This document shows, in pieces, positions 30,493-39,130 of a DNA stretch of 64,000 bases (its first letter is position 1; each line of letters begins with the position of its first letter). Below the pieces are notes generated by a model. It saw only the letters and a list, made by a program, of their open reading frames with translations, was not told where the DNA came from and ran no database searches. The translations under genes and the position numbers were made by a program. Source of the stretch: Bradyrhizobium stylosanthis (lineage in GTDB: Bacteria; Pseudomonadota; Alphaproteobacteria; Rhizobiales; Xanthobacteraceae); assembly GCF_001641335.1 (NCBI RefSeq), contig NZ_LVEM01000006.1:248300-312299 (forward strand), written 5' to 3'.

Positions 30493-31860
30493 CTATTGAC
30501 CCGCCGTCGAGGACAATAGCGGCGACCATGCCGGGTCGGAGGCGAAGCCCGGCGTCGGCACTTTCAGCTCGTTGCGGCCGGAGATGTCGACCGAGTAGAG
30601 CGACGGTCCGCCGTTGCCGCCGGGATCGCGGAAGAACATCAGCACGCGGCCGTTCGGCGAGAAGGTCGGGCCCTCGTTGTGGAAGCCGGAGGTGAGCAGC
30701 CGCTCGCCGCTGCCATCAGGCTTCATGACGCCGATCGAGAACTGCCCGCCGCCCTGCCGGGTGAAGGCGATGTAGTCGCCCTTCGGCGACCAAACCGGCG
30801 TCGAATAGCTCGCGTTGGTATCGTCCTTGGAGAACGAGATGCGCTGCGCCGCTCCTCCGCCCGCGCCCATCACATAGATCTGCGACCTGCCGCCGCGATC
30901 GGATTCGAAGCAGATGCGGGTGCCGTCAGGCGAATAGGACGGCGAGGTGTCGATCGCCGGCGTGTCGGTGAGGCGCGTCGTCGAGCGCGAGCGCAGATCC
31001 ATCACGAACAGGTTGGAATTGCCGCCCTGCTGCAGGCTCATGATGACGCGCTGGCCGTCCGGCGAGAAGCGCGGAGCAAAGGTCATGCCCGGGAAGTTGC
31101 CGACGATCTCGCGCTGGCCGGTCTCGATGTTGAAGAGATAGACCTTCGGATCGCCCTGGCCGAACTCCATGTAGGTGATCTCTTGCGAGTTCGGCGAGAA
31201 GCGCGGCGTAAGCACGAGGTCGGAGCCGCGGGTCAGATAGCGCACGTTGGCGCCGTCCTGGTCCATCATCGCGAGCCGCTTGACGCGGCGCTCCTTCGGA
31301 CCGGTCTCGTCGACGAACACGACGCGGCTGTCGAAATAGCCCTTCTCGCCGGTCATGCGTTCGTAGATCTGGTCGGAGATGATGTGGGCGATACGGCGCC
31401 AATATTCCGGCGAGGTGAAATATTGCTGGCCCGTGAGCTGCTGGCCCGAGACCACGTCCCACAGGCGAAATTCGGCCTTGAGCCGGCCGTCCGGCTGCCG
31501 CGTCATGCGGCCGGTGACAAGCGCCTGCGCGTTGAGGGTCTTCCAGTTCTGGAATTGCGGGGCGACGTCGATGTTGCTGATGCGCTCGATGAAGGCGGCC
31601 TGGTCGATCGGCGCGAACAGGCCCGAGCGCTTCAGATTGTTGGTGATGACCTGCGTGACGCCGTTGCTGACGTCGCCGTCTGACGGCGAGCCCGGCACGA
31701 AGCCGCTGATCGCGATCGGGATCGGCTGGAATCCCGTGGGATCGATGCGGATGCGGCCGTCCTGACCTTGAGCGAAGGCGCGTCCGCCGCCGAGCACGGC
31801 AAGCGTCGATCCAGTCAGGGTCATGAAGCGGCGGCGGTTCATCGAACGGGTATCATTCAT
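30493..31860 (-). CDS. tolB: Tol-Pal system protein TolB
   Basis: A 455-residue periplasmic beta-propeller protein. The leader MNRRRFMTLTGSTLAVLGGG has a twin-arginine-type motif (RRRFM), suggesting Tat export. The amino-terminal domain (GFQPIPIAISGF) is followed by WD40-like repeats such as YLTRGSDLVLTPRFSPN and IDTSPSYSPDG. TolB binds Pal and TolA in outer-membrane constriction. The ATG at 31860 leaves a 23-bp gap to tolA. A second ATG 18 bp further in begins the Tat leader directly and may be the true start. Confidence 0.95.
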   Translation of the reverse strand: MNDTRSMNRRRFMTLTGSTLAVLGGGRAFAQGQDGRIRIDPTGFQPIPIAISGFVPGSPSDGDVSNGVTQVITNNLKRSGLFAPIDQAAFIERISNIDVAPQFQNWKTLNAQALVTGRMTRQPDGRLKAEFRLWDVVSGQQLTGQQYFTSPEYWRRIAHIISDQIYERMTGEKGYFDSRVVFVDETGPKERRVKRLAMMDQDGANVRYLTRGSDLVLTPRFSPNSQEITYMEFGQGDPKVYLFNIETGQREIVGNFPGMTFAPRFSPDGQRVIMSLQQGGNSNLFVMDLRSRSTTRLTDTPAIDTSPSYSPDGTRICFESDRGGRSQIYVMGAGGGAAQRISFSKDDTNASYSTPVWSPKGDYIAFTRQGGGQFSIGVMKPDGSGERLLTSGFHNEGPTFSPNGRVLMFFRDPGGNGGPSLYSVDISGRNELKVPTPGFASDPAWSPLLSSTAGQ

Positions 31861-31883
31861 TGCAAAATTCTTTTGTTCGGATG

Positions 31884-32843
31884 TCACAACATGTCTTTCA
31901 GGCCGAAAGTCATCGGGATGAGCTTCCAGCTCTCGTATTGCTGCTTCGGCATGAAGGAATAGACCTGGCACTGCACGATGGCGCGCTTGGCGCTTTCCGC
32001 GACCGCCTGGGCGATCGACCGCGACGGTCCCCTCACCGCCACGACGACGGGCTCGGATGCGAGCGAGCCATCGATCTTCATGGAGATGTCGATGTCGGCT
32101 TCATACTGATCGGCGTCCTGTCCATCATAGGGGACCGAGAAGCAGCGCTTGACCGCGCTCCCGAAAGCACCCCGCCAGGTCGCGACGTTGTTGGCGGCAG
32201 TCCCGGTCGCCGATCCCAGCGAGGCTGATGCATTCAGCGCCGAGCCGGTCTGCTCGTGCCGGGTCGCGGCACGCTTGTCGAGGTCGCGCTGGATCTGCGC
32301 TGGATCGAAGCTCCGCTCCTTCGGCTTCGGCTGCTGCTGCGGCTGCACGGCTGCGACCTTCTGCTCCACGGGCTTCGGCGGCGGCTTCTTGGTGTCCAGC
32401 TTCTTCTGCAACTCGGCGATCGGATCTTCCTTGGCCGGATCAGGCTTCTTTTCCTGCGGCTTCGGCTCTTCCTTCGGCTTGGCCTCGGCGACGGGCTTCG
32501 GCGGCTCGGGCTTCTTCTCGACCGGCTTCTCGACGGGTTTCGGCGGCGGCTCCGGCTGCGAATTGGTCTTGATCAGCTCTTTCTTCTCGGTGACCTTGCC
32601 GACCGCATCTTCCTCGGGCTTGGCTTCCGCGATCTTCTCGACCTTGGGCTTCGGCTCTTCCTTCTTGCCGGTCTTCTGCCCCGCCATCATCTTGGCGAGC
32701 TGATCGGTGGAGATGATGTCGACCGGTAGCGACTCCTCCGGCGCGATGTAGGCCTTGCTGCTAAAGGTGACGAGGCCCCATCCCAGCACGAGGATGTGGA
32801 GGGCAATCGACGCAACGAGTGTCTTGTCGACCTTCACCTTCAC
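31884..32843 (-). CDS. tolA: Cell envelope protein TolA
   Basis: A 319-residue inner-membrane anchor. One transmembrane helix at about 8-27 (TLVASIALHILVLGWGLVTF) is followed by a Lys/Pro/Glu-rich region of about 160 residues in place of the long Ala/Lys helix of E. coli TolA. The C-terminal domain (about 225-319) carries RCFSVPYDGQD and the TonB-like fold. It spans the periplasm to connect TolQ/TolR to Pal/TolB. Confidence 0.93.
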   Translation of the reverse strand: MKVKVDKTLVASIALHILVLGWGLVTFSSKAYIAPEESLPVDIISTDQLAKMMAGQKTGKKEEPKPKVEKIAEAKPEEDAVGKVTEKKELIKTNSQPEPPPKPVEKPVEKKPEPPKPVAEAKPKEEPKPQEKKPDPAKEDPIAELQKKLDTKKPPPKPVEQKVAAVQPQQQPKPKERSFDPAQIQRDLDKRAATRHEQTGSALNASASLGSATGTAANNVATWRGAFGSAVKRCFSVPYDGQDADQYEADIDISMKIDGSLASEPVVVAVRGPSRSIAQAVAESAKRAIVQCQVYSFMPKQQYESWKLIPMTFGLKDML

Positions 32844-32848
32844 TGGCT

Positions 32849-33301
32849 TTAAGACCCCTGATCCGCTTCCGTGACGAGCGCCAGCTTCTTGAATCCGGCG
32901 CCGGACAACAGGCCCATCACCTTGGCCACCGTGCCGTAATCCGCCTTCTTGTCGGCGCGCAGATAGATGCGCTCCTCGAGCCCGCCGCGGGCATCCGTGA
33001 TCGCCTTCAGCTTCGGCACCAGATCGTTGATCGCGACCTCGGCGTCGTTGATGAAGACCTTGCCCTTGATGTCGACCGACATCTGCAGCGGCTTCTGGTC
33101 GTTATTCTCTAAGCTCTTGGCCTGGGTCTGCGGCAGGTCGAGCGGCACGCCGACCGTCAGCATCGGCGCCGACACCATGAAGATGATGAGCAGCACCAGC
33201 ATCACGTCGACCATCGGCGTGACGTTGATCTCGGCCACGACGGGCTTGCGCCGGCCACGGCGCCCGCCGCCTCCGGACGAACTCGCAACGTTCATCGCCA
33301 T
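32849..33301 (-). CDS. tolR: Tol-Pal system protein TolR (ExbD family)
   Basis: A 150-residue protein with one N-terminal transmembrane helix (VDVMLVLLIIFMVSAPML) carrying the conserved Asp of the proton path (residue about 32), preceded by KPVVAEINVTPMVD. The periplasmic domain resembles ExbD. It lies 5 bp before tolA and works with TolQ as a proton-driven stator. Confidence 0.95.
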   Translation of the reverse strand: MAMNVASSSGGGGRRGRRKPVVAEINVTPMVDVMLVLLIIFMVSAPMLTVGVPLDLPQTQAKSLENNDQKPLQMSVDIKGKVFINDAEVAINDLVPKLKAITDARGGLEERIYLRADKKADYGTVAKVMGLLSGAGFKKLALVTEADQGS

Positions 33302-33344
33302 GATCGCGTGCCCAAATTGCCCTTCACACTATACATGCCGTCCG

Positions 33345-34061
33345 TCAGCCCCGCTCGTCGATCTGGCGGGACAAAATGGCTGAAAATTCATCAGCGAAGC
33401 CCTCGAGCCGCTGGGCCTGCCGGTTCACCTCGGAAGTGAACTTATTGTAGAAAATAGTGGCAGGAATGGCAGCGATAAGGCCGACCGCGGTCGCAAACAG
33501 CGCTTCCGCGATGCCCGGGGCGACCACCGCCAAGGAGGTATTTTTCGACGCCGCGATCGACTGGAAGCTCGACATGATGCCCCAGACGGTGCCGAACAGG
33601 CCGACGAAGGGGCCGGCGGAGCCGACGGTGGCGAGCACCAGAAGGCGGCGTTCCAGCCGCTCGACCTCGCGCGCGATCGAGACGTTCATGACCTTGTCGA
33701 TGCGCATCTGCAGGCCCGCGACCGAGCGGGCGTGGCTCTCGAACGAGCGTTTCCACTCGCGCATCGCCGCCACGAAACAGGCCGCCATGGAATGCGTGGG
33801 CTTGGCCGAGAGCGTGCGATAGAGCTCCTCGATCGACTCGCCCGACCAGAAGGCCTGCTCGAAACGGTCCATCGAGCGGCGGGTGCGGGCGAACAGGAAG
33901 ATCTTGTCGATGGCGATTGCCCAGACCCAGACGGAGCAGGACAGAAGTCCCAGCATCACCGCTTTCACGATCCAGTGAGCCTGCCAGAACAGCGCGATCA
34001 GCGACACGTCCGCGGAAGCGGCAACCGGAAGGGCTGACTGAGCCACGTCGGCCGGATTCAT
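33345..34061 (-). CDS. tolQ: Tol-Pal system protein TolQ (MotA/ExbB family)
   Basis: A 238-residue inner-membrane protein with three helices. The large cytoplasmic loop lies between helix 1 and helix 2, and the conserved GLFGTVWGIMSSF marks the second helix start. The ATG at 34061 has GAGAGGA about 8 bp upstream; a longer frame to 34157 has no ribosome site. It is the first gene of tolQ-R-A-B. No ybgC thioesterase gene precedes it, unlike in gammaproteobacteria. Confidence 0.95.
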   Translation of the reverse strand: MNPADVAQSALPVAASADVSLIALFWQAHWIVKAVMLGLLSCSVWVWAIAIDKIFLFARTRRSMDRFEQAFWSGESIEELYRTLSAKPTHSMAACFVAAMREWKRSFESHARSVAGLQMRIDKVMNVSIAREVERLERRLLVLATVGSAGPFVGLFGTVWGIMSSFQSIAASKNTSLAVVAPGIAEALFATAVGLIAAIPATIFYNKFTSEVNRQAQRLEGFADEFSAILSRQIDERG

Positions 34062-34600
34062 AAGCAGTATCCTCTCAAGGCGATCTCTAAACCTCATGTC
34101 CCGGCCAGCAAATGACCGCCGGTTCCCCAACCGCCGCGCTAACCGCGCAGCCGGCAAGCCCGCTCAAAGCCTTGTCTTTCTGGGGTGCAGGGCTCGTCCA
34201 AAGCCGGCCGCCTGCATTCCCTGCCAAGATGTCAAAACTAAGGGCCTTGGCCCCCGGCCTTTGACTTCGGGCTCCGGGCACGCCTGTCCACCCTTACCAG
34301 AGCCCGCCGATGGTTAATGCGGGGTTACCGGCGGCGAATTTGGCTGCGGGAAAGGTAGGCGGCGCAGGGGGATGGGGCTGGCGGGGGCGGCACAGGATGC
34401 CGCCTGGCGTCACCGGGGAAGCAGGCTACCCGCCCCGAATACGGTCGGTTCCCTCACCCTTGCGGGGAGGGAGCGCAGGGTGCGCCTTGATGGGCATCAT
34501 GCGTCACACTCCGCCTCCTCCATCAGCGCCCGCGAGCTGATAGGGTCCGTTCGCGGACAACAACGTGCCGGCATCACCGGCCAGCCCAAGGGAACTCCCC
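34062..34600. promoter_or_regulatory. 539-bp divergent intergenic region (tolQ / ggt)
   Basis: No gene is supported. It should hold the tolQRAB promoter and the ggt promoter. A TTAA-N7-TTACC site at 34314-34329 is one base off the CtrA consensus. The segment 34445-34500 contains an inverted TCCCTC/GAGGGA stretch of repeat character. Confidence 0.45.
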
Positions 34601-36337
34601 ATGCCGAAACCACAGACACAATTGCGGTGGATGACCGCCGCGGTCGTATCGATCTGTCTCGTCGCATCCAGCACCGCGCGCGCGGCCTCGGTTGCGCCGG
34701 TCGCAGCGGAAAACGGCATGGTGGTGTCGGCGCAGCATCTGGCGACAGAGGTGGGCGTCGAGGTGCTCAAGCGCGGCGGCAATGCCGTCGATGCGGCCGT
34801 TGCCGTCGGCTATGCCCTTGCCGTCGTCTATCCCGCGGCGGGCAATCTCGGCGGTGGCGGCTTCATGACGATCCAGCTCGCCGACGGCCGCAAGACCTTC
34901 CTCGATTTCCGCGAGACCGCGCCCAAGGGCGCGACGGCCAATATGTATCTCGACAAGGACGGTAACGTCATCAAGGGCATCTCGACCAAGGGACACCTGG
35001 CCGTGGGCGTGCCAGGATCGGTCTCGGGCATGGAATATGCGCGCGAGAAATACGGCACCATGAAGCGCGCCGATCTGCTCGCTCCCGCGATCCAGCTCGC
35101 CGAACAGGGATTTGTGCTCGACCAGGGCGACATCGACCTGCTGCGCACGGCAACCGACGATTTCAAGGACGATCCCGCATCGGCCGCGATCTTCCTCAGG
35201 GACGGCCAGCCATTCGGCGTCGGCGACAAGCTGACGCAATCCGAATTGGCGAAGACCCTGCGCGAGATCAGCAGCAAGGGCACCGACGGTTTCTATAAAG
35301 GCTGGGTCGGCAGCGCGATCGTGGCGTCGAGCCAGGCCGGCAAGGGCCTGCTGACGCAGGACGACCTCGACGGCTACAAGACGCGCGAGCTCGCGCCCGT
35401 CGAATGCGACTATCGCGGCTATCACGTGGTGTCCGCGCCGCCGCCGAGTTCGGGCGGCGTCGTCATCTGCGAGATCCTGAATATCCTGGAAGGCTATCCG
35501 CTGAAGGAGCTCGGCTATCACTCCGCGGCTGCCACGCACGTGCAGATCGAAGCGATGCGGCACGCCTACGTGGACCGCAACAGCTATCTCGGCGATCCCG
35601 ACTTCGTGAAGAATCCGCTCGACCGCCTGCTCGACAAGGCTTACGCGGCCAAGATCCGCGCCGTGATCGACCCGAACAAGGCCGGCATCTCCAAGGACAT
35701 CAAGCCGGGCGTCCCGCCGCACGAGGGCAGCAACACCACGCACTATTCCATCGCCGACAAGGACGGCAACGCGGTGTCCGTCACCTACACGCTGAACGAC
35801 TGGTTCGGTGCCAAGGTCACGGCCGCGAAGACCGGCGTGCTGCTCAATGACGAAATGGACGACTTCACCGCCAAGGTCGGCGTTCCCAACCTGTATGGCC
35901 TGGTGCAGGGCGAGGCCAATTCCATCGCGCCCGGCAAGCGGCCGCTGTCCTCGATGAGCCCGACCATCGTCAGCAAGGACGGCAAGCCGGTGATGGTGGT
36001 GGGCACGCCCGGCGGCAGCCGCATCATCACGGCCGTGCTGCAGACCATGATCAACGCCATCGACTACGGCATGAACGCGCAGGAAGCCGTCGACATGCCG
36101 CGCATCCACCAGCAATGGCTGCCGGACCTGACCAATGTCGAGAACTATGCCCTGTCGCCGGACACGCAGAAGATTCTGGAGGGCATGGGCCACAAGTTCG
36201 GGCCGCCGCAGCCGGCCAACCATCTCGCTGTGATCATTGTCGGCGCGCCGTCGCTTGGTGGCAAGCAGGTCGGCAACAATCGTTACTACGGCGCGAACGA
36301 TCCGCGCCGCAACAGCGGGCTGGCGGCGGGGTATTGA
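34601..36337 (+). CDS. ggt: Gamma-glutamyltransferase
   Basis: A 578-residue periplasmic N-terminal-nucleophile hydrolase that cleaves glutathione and other gamma-glutamyl compounds. Signal peptide is residues 1-29 (STARA). The autoprocessing site is NTTHYS, so Thr379 is the new N-terminus and nucleophile of the small subunit. The small subunit carries PLSSMSPTIV and VVGTPGGSRI, the gamma-glutamyl binding segments. The start at 34601 has AAGGGAA upstream; an ATG-less longer frame from 34565 lacks this. Confidence 0.96.
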   Translation: MPKPQTQLRWMTAAVVSICLVASSTARAASVAPVAAENGMVVSAQHLATEVGVEVLKRGGNAVDAAVAVGYALAVVYPAAGNLGGGGFMTIQLADGRKTFLDFRETAPKGATANMYLDKDGNVIKGISTKGHLAVGVPGSVSGMEYAREKYGTMKRADLLAPAIQLAEQGFVLDQGDIDLLRTATDDFKDDPASAAIFLRDGQPFGVGDKLTQSELAKTLREISSKGTDGFYKGWVGSAIVASSQAGKGLLTQDDLDGYKTRELAPVECDYRGYHVVSAPPPSSGGVVICEILNILEGYPLKELGYHSAAATHVQIEAMRHAYVDRNSYLGDPDFVKNPLDRLLDKAYAAKIRAVIDPNKAGISKDIKPGVPPHEGSNTTHYSIADKDGNAVSVTYTLNDWFGAKVTAAKTGVLLNDEMDDFTAKVGVPNLYGLVQGEANSIAPGKRPLSSMSPTIVSKDGKPVMVVGTPGGSRIITAVLQTMINAIDYGMNAQEAVDMPRIHQQWLPDLTNVENYALSPDTQKILEGMGHKFGPPQPANHLAVIIVGAPSLGGKQVGNNRYYGANDPRRNSGLAAGY

Positions 36338-36367
36338 AAGAACGCGTGGGGTGGTTGGCAAAGGAGA

Positions 36368-36391
36368 GCGAAGGCATCGACGATGCCTTCG
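36368..36391. repeat. 24-bp palindromic repeat, intergenic copy
   Basis: An inverted repeat (arms 36368-36378 and 36382-36392) just after ggt. The same 24 bases occur at 36991-37014 inside the next leftward gene. There is no T-run, so a terminator role is not clear. Confidence 0.6.
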
Positions 36392-36606
36392 CTGCTGAGG
36401 GCGGCGCACAATGACAGGGTCCCGCCAAGCTGAATAAATCCCTATGCAGCCTGTGCCACGCGCGAGGGTTTGTTTCACCGGCCGATCGGCAACACACTCT
36501 ATTGCCTTCGCCCGTAAGCCGCCGGATGATGCGGTAACGGGCCGCTGGTCAGACAACTCAAAATAGTTGCCGGCGAGTTGCCCGACGACCTGTTCGGGAG
36601 ATTCGC

Positions 36607-36894
36607 ATGGAACAGATTCTGATCAACCTCGTCTCAGGCGCGCTTGGTGGAATTGGTGCGGGCAAGTCTTCGCCGACATTTGATCTCGGAATGGCCGGAA
36701 ACATCATTTCAGGCCTGGTCGGCGGCGGAGTGCTCGGCCAGGTCATTACGTTGCTGCTTCCGTCCATCATGGCCGCAGCCCAATCTGGAAACTTGAGCGT
36801 TGGCGGTATCGTGTCACAAGTCGTCGCCGGCGGCGCCGGCGGGGCGATCCTCACTGCGATCGTCGGAGCCATCAAGAACAAGGCTGCCGCCTGA
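36607..36894 (+). CDS. Small glycine-rich membrane protein
   Basis: A 95-residue protein with two or three Gly/Ala-rich hydrophobic stretches containing repeated G-G-x-x-G and SGxVGGG-type spacings (VSGALGGIGAGK, ISGLVGGGVLGQV, VVAGGAGGAILTAIVGA). The pattern resembles glycine zippers that pack or pore in membranes. There is no signal peptide with a cleavage site. A GGGAG box lies 9 bp upstream of the ATG. I recognise no family. It is alone between ggt and a convergent SDR gene. Confidence 0.6.
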   Translation: MEQILINLVSGALGGIGAGKSSPTFDLGMAGNIISGLVGGGVLGQVITLLLPSIMAAAQSGNLSVGGIVSQVVAGGAGGAILTAIVGAIKNKAAA

Positions 36895-36917
36895 TCGGTG
36901 AGGCAAGGGACAAGGCC

Positions 36918-37628
36918 TCACCACTTCTCCTTCGAGGTCCGCACGTCGAGCTCGAACGACCAGGCGCGTTCGGGCTGGCGGTAGAGGAAGGCGAAGGCAT
37001 CGACGATGCCTTCGATGTCGATCAGGCTGTCCTCGCGCCCGGCGGCATCCGGGAAGCGCGAGAAGATCTTGTCGCCGGCGATGGCCCCGTCGACCACGAC
37101 ATGGCCGACATGGATGCCGTCGGGCGCATACTCCTTGGCCATGGCCTGCGCCAGCGTGCGCAGGCCGGCCTTGGATGAGTTGAAGGCACCGTAGCCGGAG
37201 CGGCCGCGCAGCGAGGCGCTGGCGCCGGTGAAGAGCAGCGTGCCCGTCTTCTTCGGCACCATGCGGCGCACCGCCTCGCGGCCGAACAGGAAGCCGCCGA
37301 AGCACACGACGCGCCAGGCATTCTCGAAATAGCCGGCGTCCATCTCGATGATCTTGCCGGGCGTGTTGTTGCCGGCGTTGTAGATGGCGAGGTCGAGGTC
37401 GTCACCGGCGGCATCGAACAGGGTGACGACATCGCGCTCGCTGGTCGCATCCGCGACGATGGGCACGGCGTTGCCGCCGGCCTTGGTGATGTCGTCGGCA
37501 ACCGCCTGCAGCGCGGACAGCGTCCGGCCCGCCACGATCACCTTGAGTCCGTCGGCCGCAAGGCGCTTGCAGAGCCGGGCTCCGAGCCCGCGGTCCGGGC
37601 CGACGCCGATCACGATTGCCGTCTTCAT
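36918..37628 (-). CDS. SDR-fold oxidoreductase lacking the catalytic tyrosine
   Basis: A 236-residue Rossmann-fold protein of the short-chain dehydrogenase/reductase class. The cofactor loop is GVGPDRGLGARL (8-19) and the NNAG-like motif is YNAGNNTP. At the catalytic Y-x-x-x-K position the sequence is F149-NSS-K153, so Tyr is replaced by Phe, though Lys is kept. The serine position in FTGASASL is also ambiguous. Members of one SDR subfamily have this change. It may be a cofactor-binding or altered-chemistry protein. It lies 24 bp downstream of the serine acetyltransferase gene. Confidence 0.8.
   Translation of the reverse strand: MKTAIVIGVGPDRGLGARLCKRLAADGLKVIVAGRTLSALQAVADDITKAGGNAVPIVADATSERDVVTLFDAAGDDLDLAIYNAGNNTPGKIIEMDAGYFENAWRVVCFGGFLFGREAVRRMVPKKTGTLLFTGASASLRGRSGYGAFNSSKAGLRTLAQAMAKEYAPDGIHVGHVVVDGAIAGDKIFSRFPDAAGREDSLIDIEGIVDAFAFLYRQPERAWSFELDVRTSKEKW
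36991..37014. repeat. 24-bp palindromic repeat, coding copy
   Basis: Identical over 24 bases to 36368-36391, but here part of the SDR coding sequence near its 3' end. Confidence 0.6.
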
Positions 37629-37652
37629 TTAAGTCTCCGGGGAATGAGGGGA

Positions 37653-38420
37653 TCAGGCCACCGATGCGGGCTCGGGGCAGTTGGTCAGTCGCGCGGGGTT
37701 GCCGACCGCGGTGCAGCCGGCGGGGACGTCCGACGTCAGCAGCGTGTCGGCGCCGATCTTTGCGTAATCGCCGATGGCGATGTCGCCGAGGATGGTCGCG
37801 CCGCCGCCGATATAGACGCCGCGGCCGATGCGCGGCGAGCGTGTCGGCAGCTCGCTGCGACGGCCGATGCTGACGTTCTGCAGGATGGTGACGTCGTCGC
37901 CGATCACCACATGGGCGCCGATCACGATGCCGGTGGCGTGGTCGAGATAGACACCCGCCCCTACGCTGGCGGCCGGATGAATGCTGACCTGCAGGACGTT
38001 CGAGGCCTCGTTCTGGAACAGCAGCGCCGCATCGACCTGGCCGCCATGCCAGAGCCAGTGCGAGACGCGGAAGGCCTGCAGCGCCACGTAGCCCTTGTAA
38101 TGCAGCCACGGCGGCAACAGCTCGGCGATGGCGGGATCGCGCAGTGCGATGGACTGCAGGTCGCGGCTGGCGGTCTCGATCAGATCCGGCTGGCCGCGAA
38201 AGGCATCGCGGGCAAATGACGCAAAGCGCGCCCGCTCGGCGGCGCCGCGGCCAAGCCGCTGGCCGATCAGATCGGCCAGCGCCGCGGCAAAATCATCATG
38301 CGCGAGAATGGCACCGGCGAGCGCCTTGCCGAACACGGGGTCGGCGGCCGCGGCGCGCTGCGCCTCGCTGCGAAGCTTCCGCCACAGGCCGTCGCTCGCC
38401 ATGATCGCAGCTTCCGCCAT
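37653..38420 (-). CDS. cysE: Serine O-acetyltransferase
   Basis: A 255-residue left-handed beta-helix acetyltransferase making O-acetylserine for cysteine synthesis. The N-terminal helical domain is followed by hexapeptide repeats: IHPAASVGAGVYLDHATGIVIG, VVIGDDVTILQNVSIG, and the catalytic loop with His in LDHATG. The C-terminus is short. It precedes the SDR gene on the same strand (24-bp gap). Start could be the ATG 18 bp downstream. Confidence 0.92.
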   Translation of the reverse strand: MAEAAIMASDGLWRKLRSEAQRAAAADPVFGKALAGAILAHDDFAAALADLIGQRLGRGAAERARFASFARDAFRGQPDLIETASRDLQSIALRDPAIAELLPPWLHYKGYVALQAFRVSHWLWHGGQVDAALLFQNEASNVLQVSIHPAASVGAGVYLDHATGIVIGAHVVIGDDVTILQNVSIGRRSELPTRSPRIGRGVYIGGGATILGDIAIGDYAKIGADTLLTSDVPAGCTAVGNPARLTNCPEPASVA

Positions 38421-38462
38421 CGTCGCCTCCGCACTTGTGCAGGCGAATATAGGCGGTCCGGA

Positions 38463-38612
38463 TCAGGGCGCCAGTGATGCCGGAGGGACGCAACGCCGCT
38501 CGGGTGCGCGCCCTGACCGCGTCCGCTTGCGCAGATTGAGCGCATACAGCCAGCCGCCGCCTGCGACGAGGACCGGCAGGACGTAAAGCGCGAAATCGCG
38601 GAGCAGGATCAT
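38463..38612 (-). CDS. 49-residue membrane protein
   Basis: A tiny protein beginning MILLRDFALYVLPVLVAGGG, one hydrophobic helix followed by a basic tail (NLRKRTRSGRAPERR). Its ATG overlaps the stop of the upstream 84-residue gene by 4 bp (ATGA), a strong sign of coupled translation. The family is not recognised. Confidence 0.6.
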   Translation of the reverse strand: MILLRDFALYVLPVLVAGGGWLYALNLRKRTRSGRAPERRCVPPASLAP

Positions 38613-38863
38613 GGGACGAGGTCCGACTTGGCGAACTTGACCGCGCGCCGGAGCGCGAACGCGGCGAGCTGATAGAGGCCGAAGCTGAGAAAGACCTTCC
38701 AGGCGTTGCCGACCACGAATTCGGGATAGAATTTGATCTCGGTCGGCCAATGATTGAGGAACGCAATCGTCAGCGGAACATAATCTCCGAACCGATCGAA
38801 TAGCGTCGACGCGCGCTCAAGCAGCGCAGTCTCCTGGATGACCTCCTTGCCTTCGTTCGTCAT
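38609..38863 (-). CDS. 84-residue hypothetical membrane-associated protein
   Basis: A short protein with a central amphipathic part (FGDYVPLTIAFLNHWPTEIKF) and a C-terminal hydrophobic stretch (WKVFLSFGLYQLAAFALRRAVKF). No family is recognised. It overlaps the 49-residue downstream gene by 4 bp, so the two products may act together. Confidence 0.6.
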   Translation of the reverse strand: MTNEGKEVIQETALLERASTLFDRFGDYVPLTIAFLNHWPTEIKFYPEFVVGNAWKVFLSFGLYQLAAFALRRAVKFAKSDLVP

Positions 38864-38917
38864 GGCCTTGCCCGTTGGCGCTGTCAGGGCTTGGTCGGGC
38901 CGGGCACGGACGGGGTT

Positions 38918-39085
38918 CTATCGATTCTGCACATGTGCGTGATCAACGCCACAAAGCGCGCGCCCGCCGGCACAGAGGCGAAAATGGCAATCGGGATCGC
39001 GCGCGCAGCCGCCGTAGACGATGCCGATATAGCCGAGCACCGCGAAGGCGGTGAGGCCGAGCAGGAGGCGGGTGCGGAGGTCCAT
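38918..39085 (-). CDS. 55-residue Cys-rich small membrane protein
   Basis: Starts MDLRTRLLLGLTAFAVLGYI, one helix with a positive N-terminus, followed by GIVYGGCARDPDCHFRLCAG and a third Cys cluster (CGV). Four cysteines lie just outside the helix, as in an exported disulfide or metal site. A GAGCCC precedes the ATG but gives no strong ribosome site. No family is recognised. Confidence 0.5.
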   Translation of the reverse strand: MDLRTRLLLGLTAFAVLGYIGIVYGGCARDPDCHFRLCAGGRALCGVDHAHVQNR

Positions 39086-39130
39086 GGGCTCTTAGTGTCG
39101 GCGCACCGTGAGCCGGTTCTATGGGGCACC

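Noticed and set aside
36368..36392. Hairpin after ggt as its terminator
   Set aside because: The stem is good but no T-run follows on the plus strand, and the same bases occur inside the next gene, so a dedicated terminator is doubtful.
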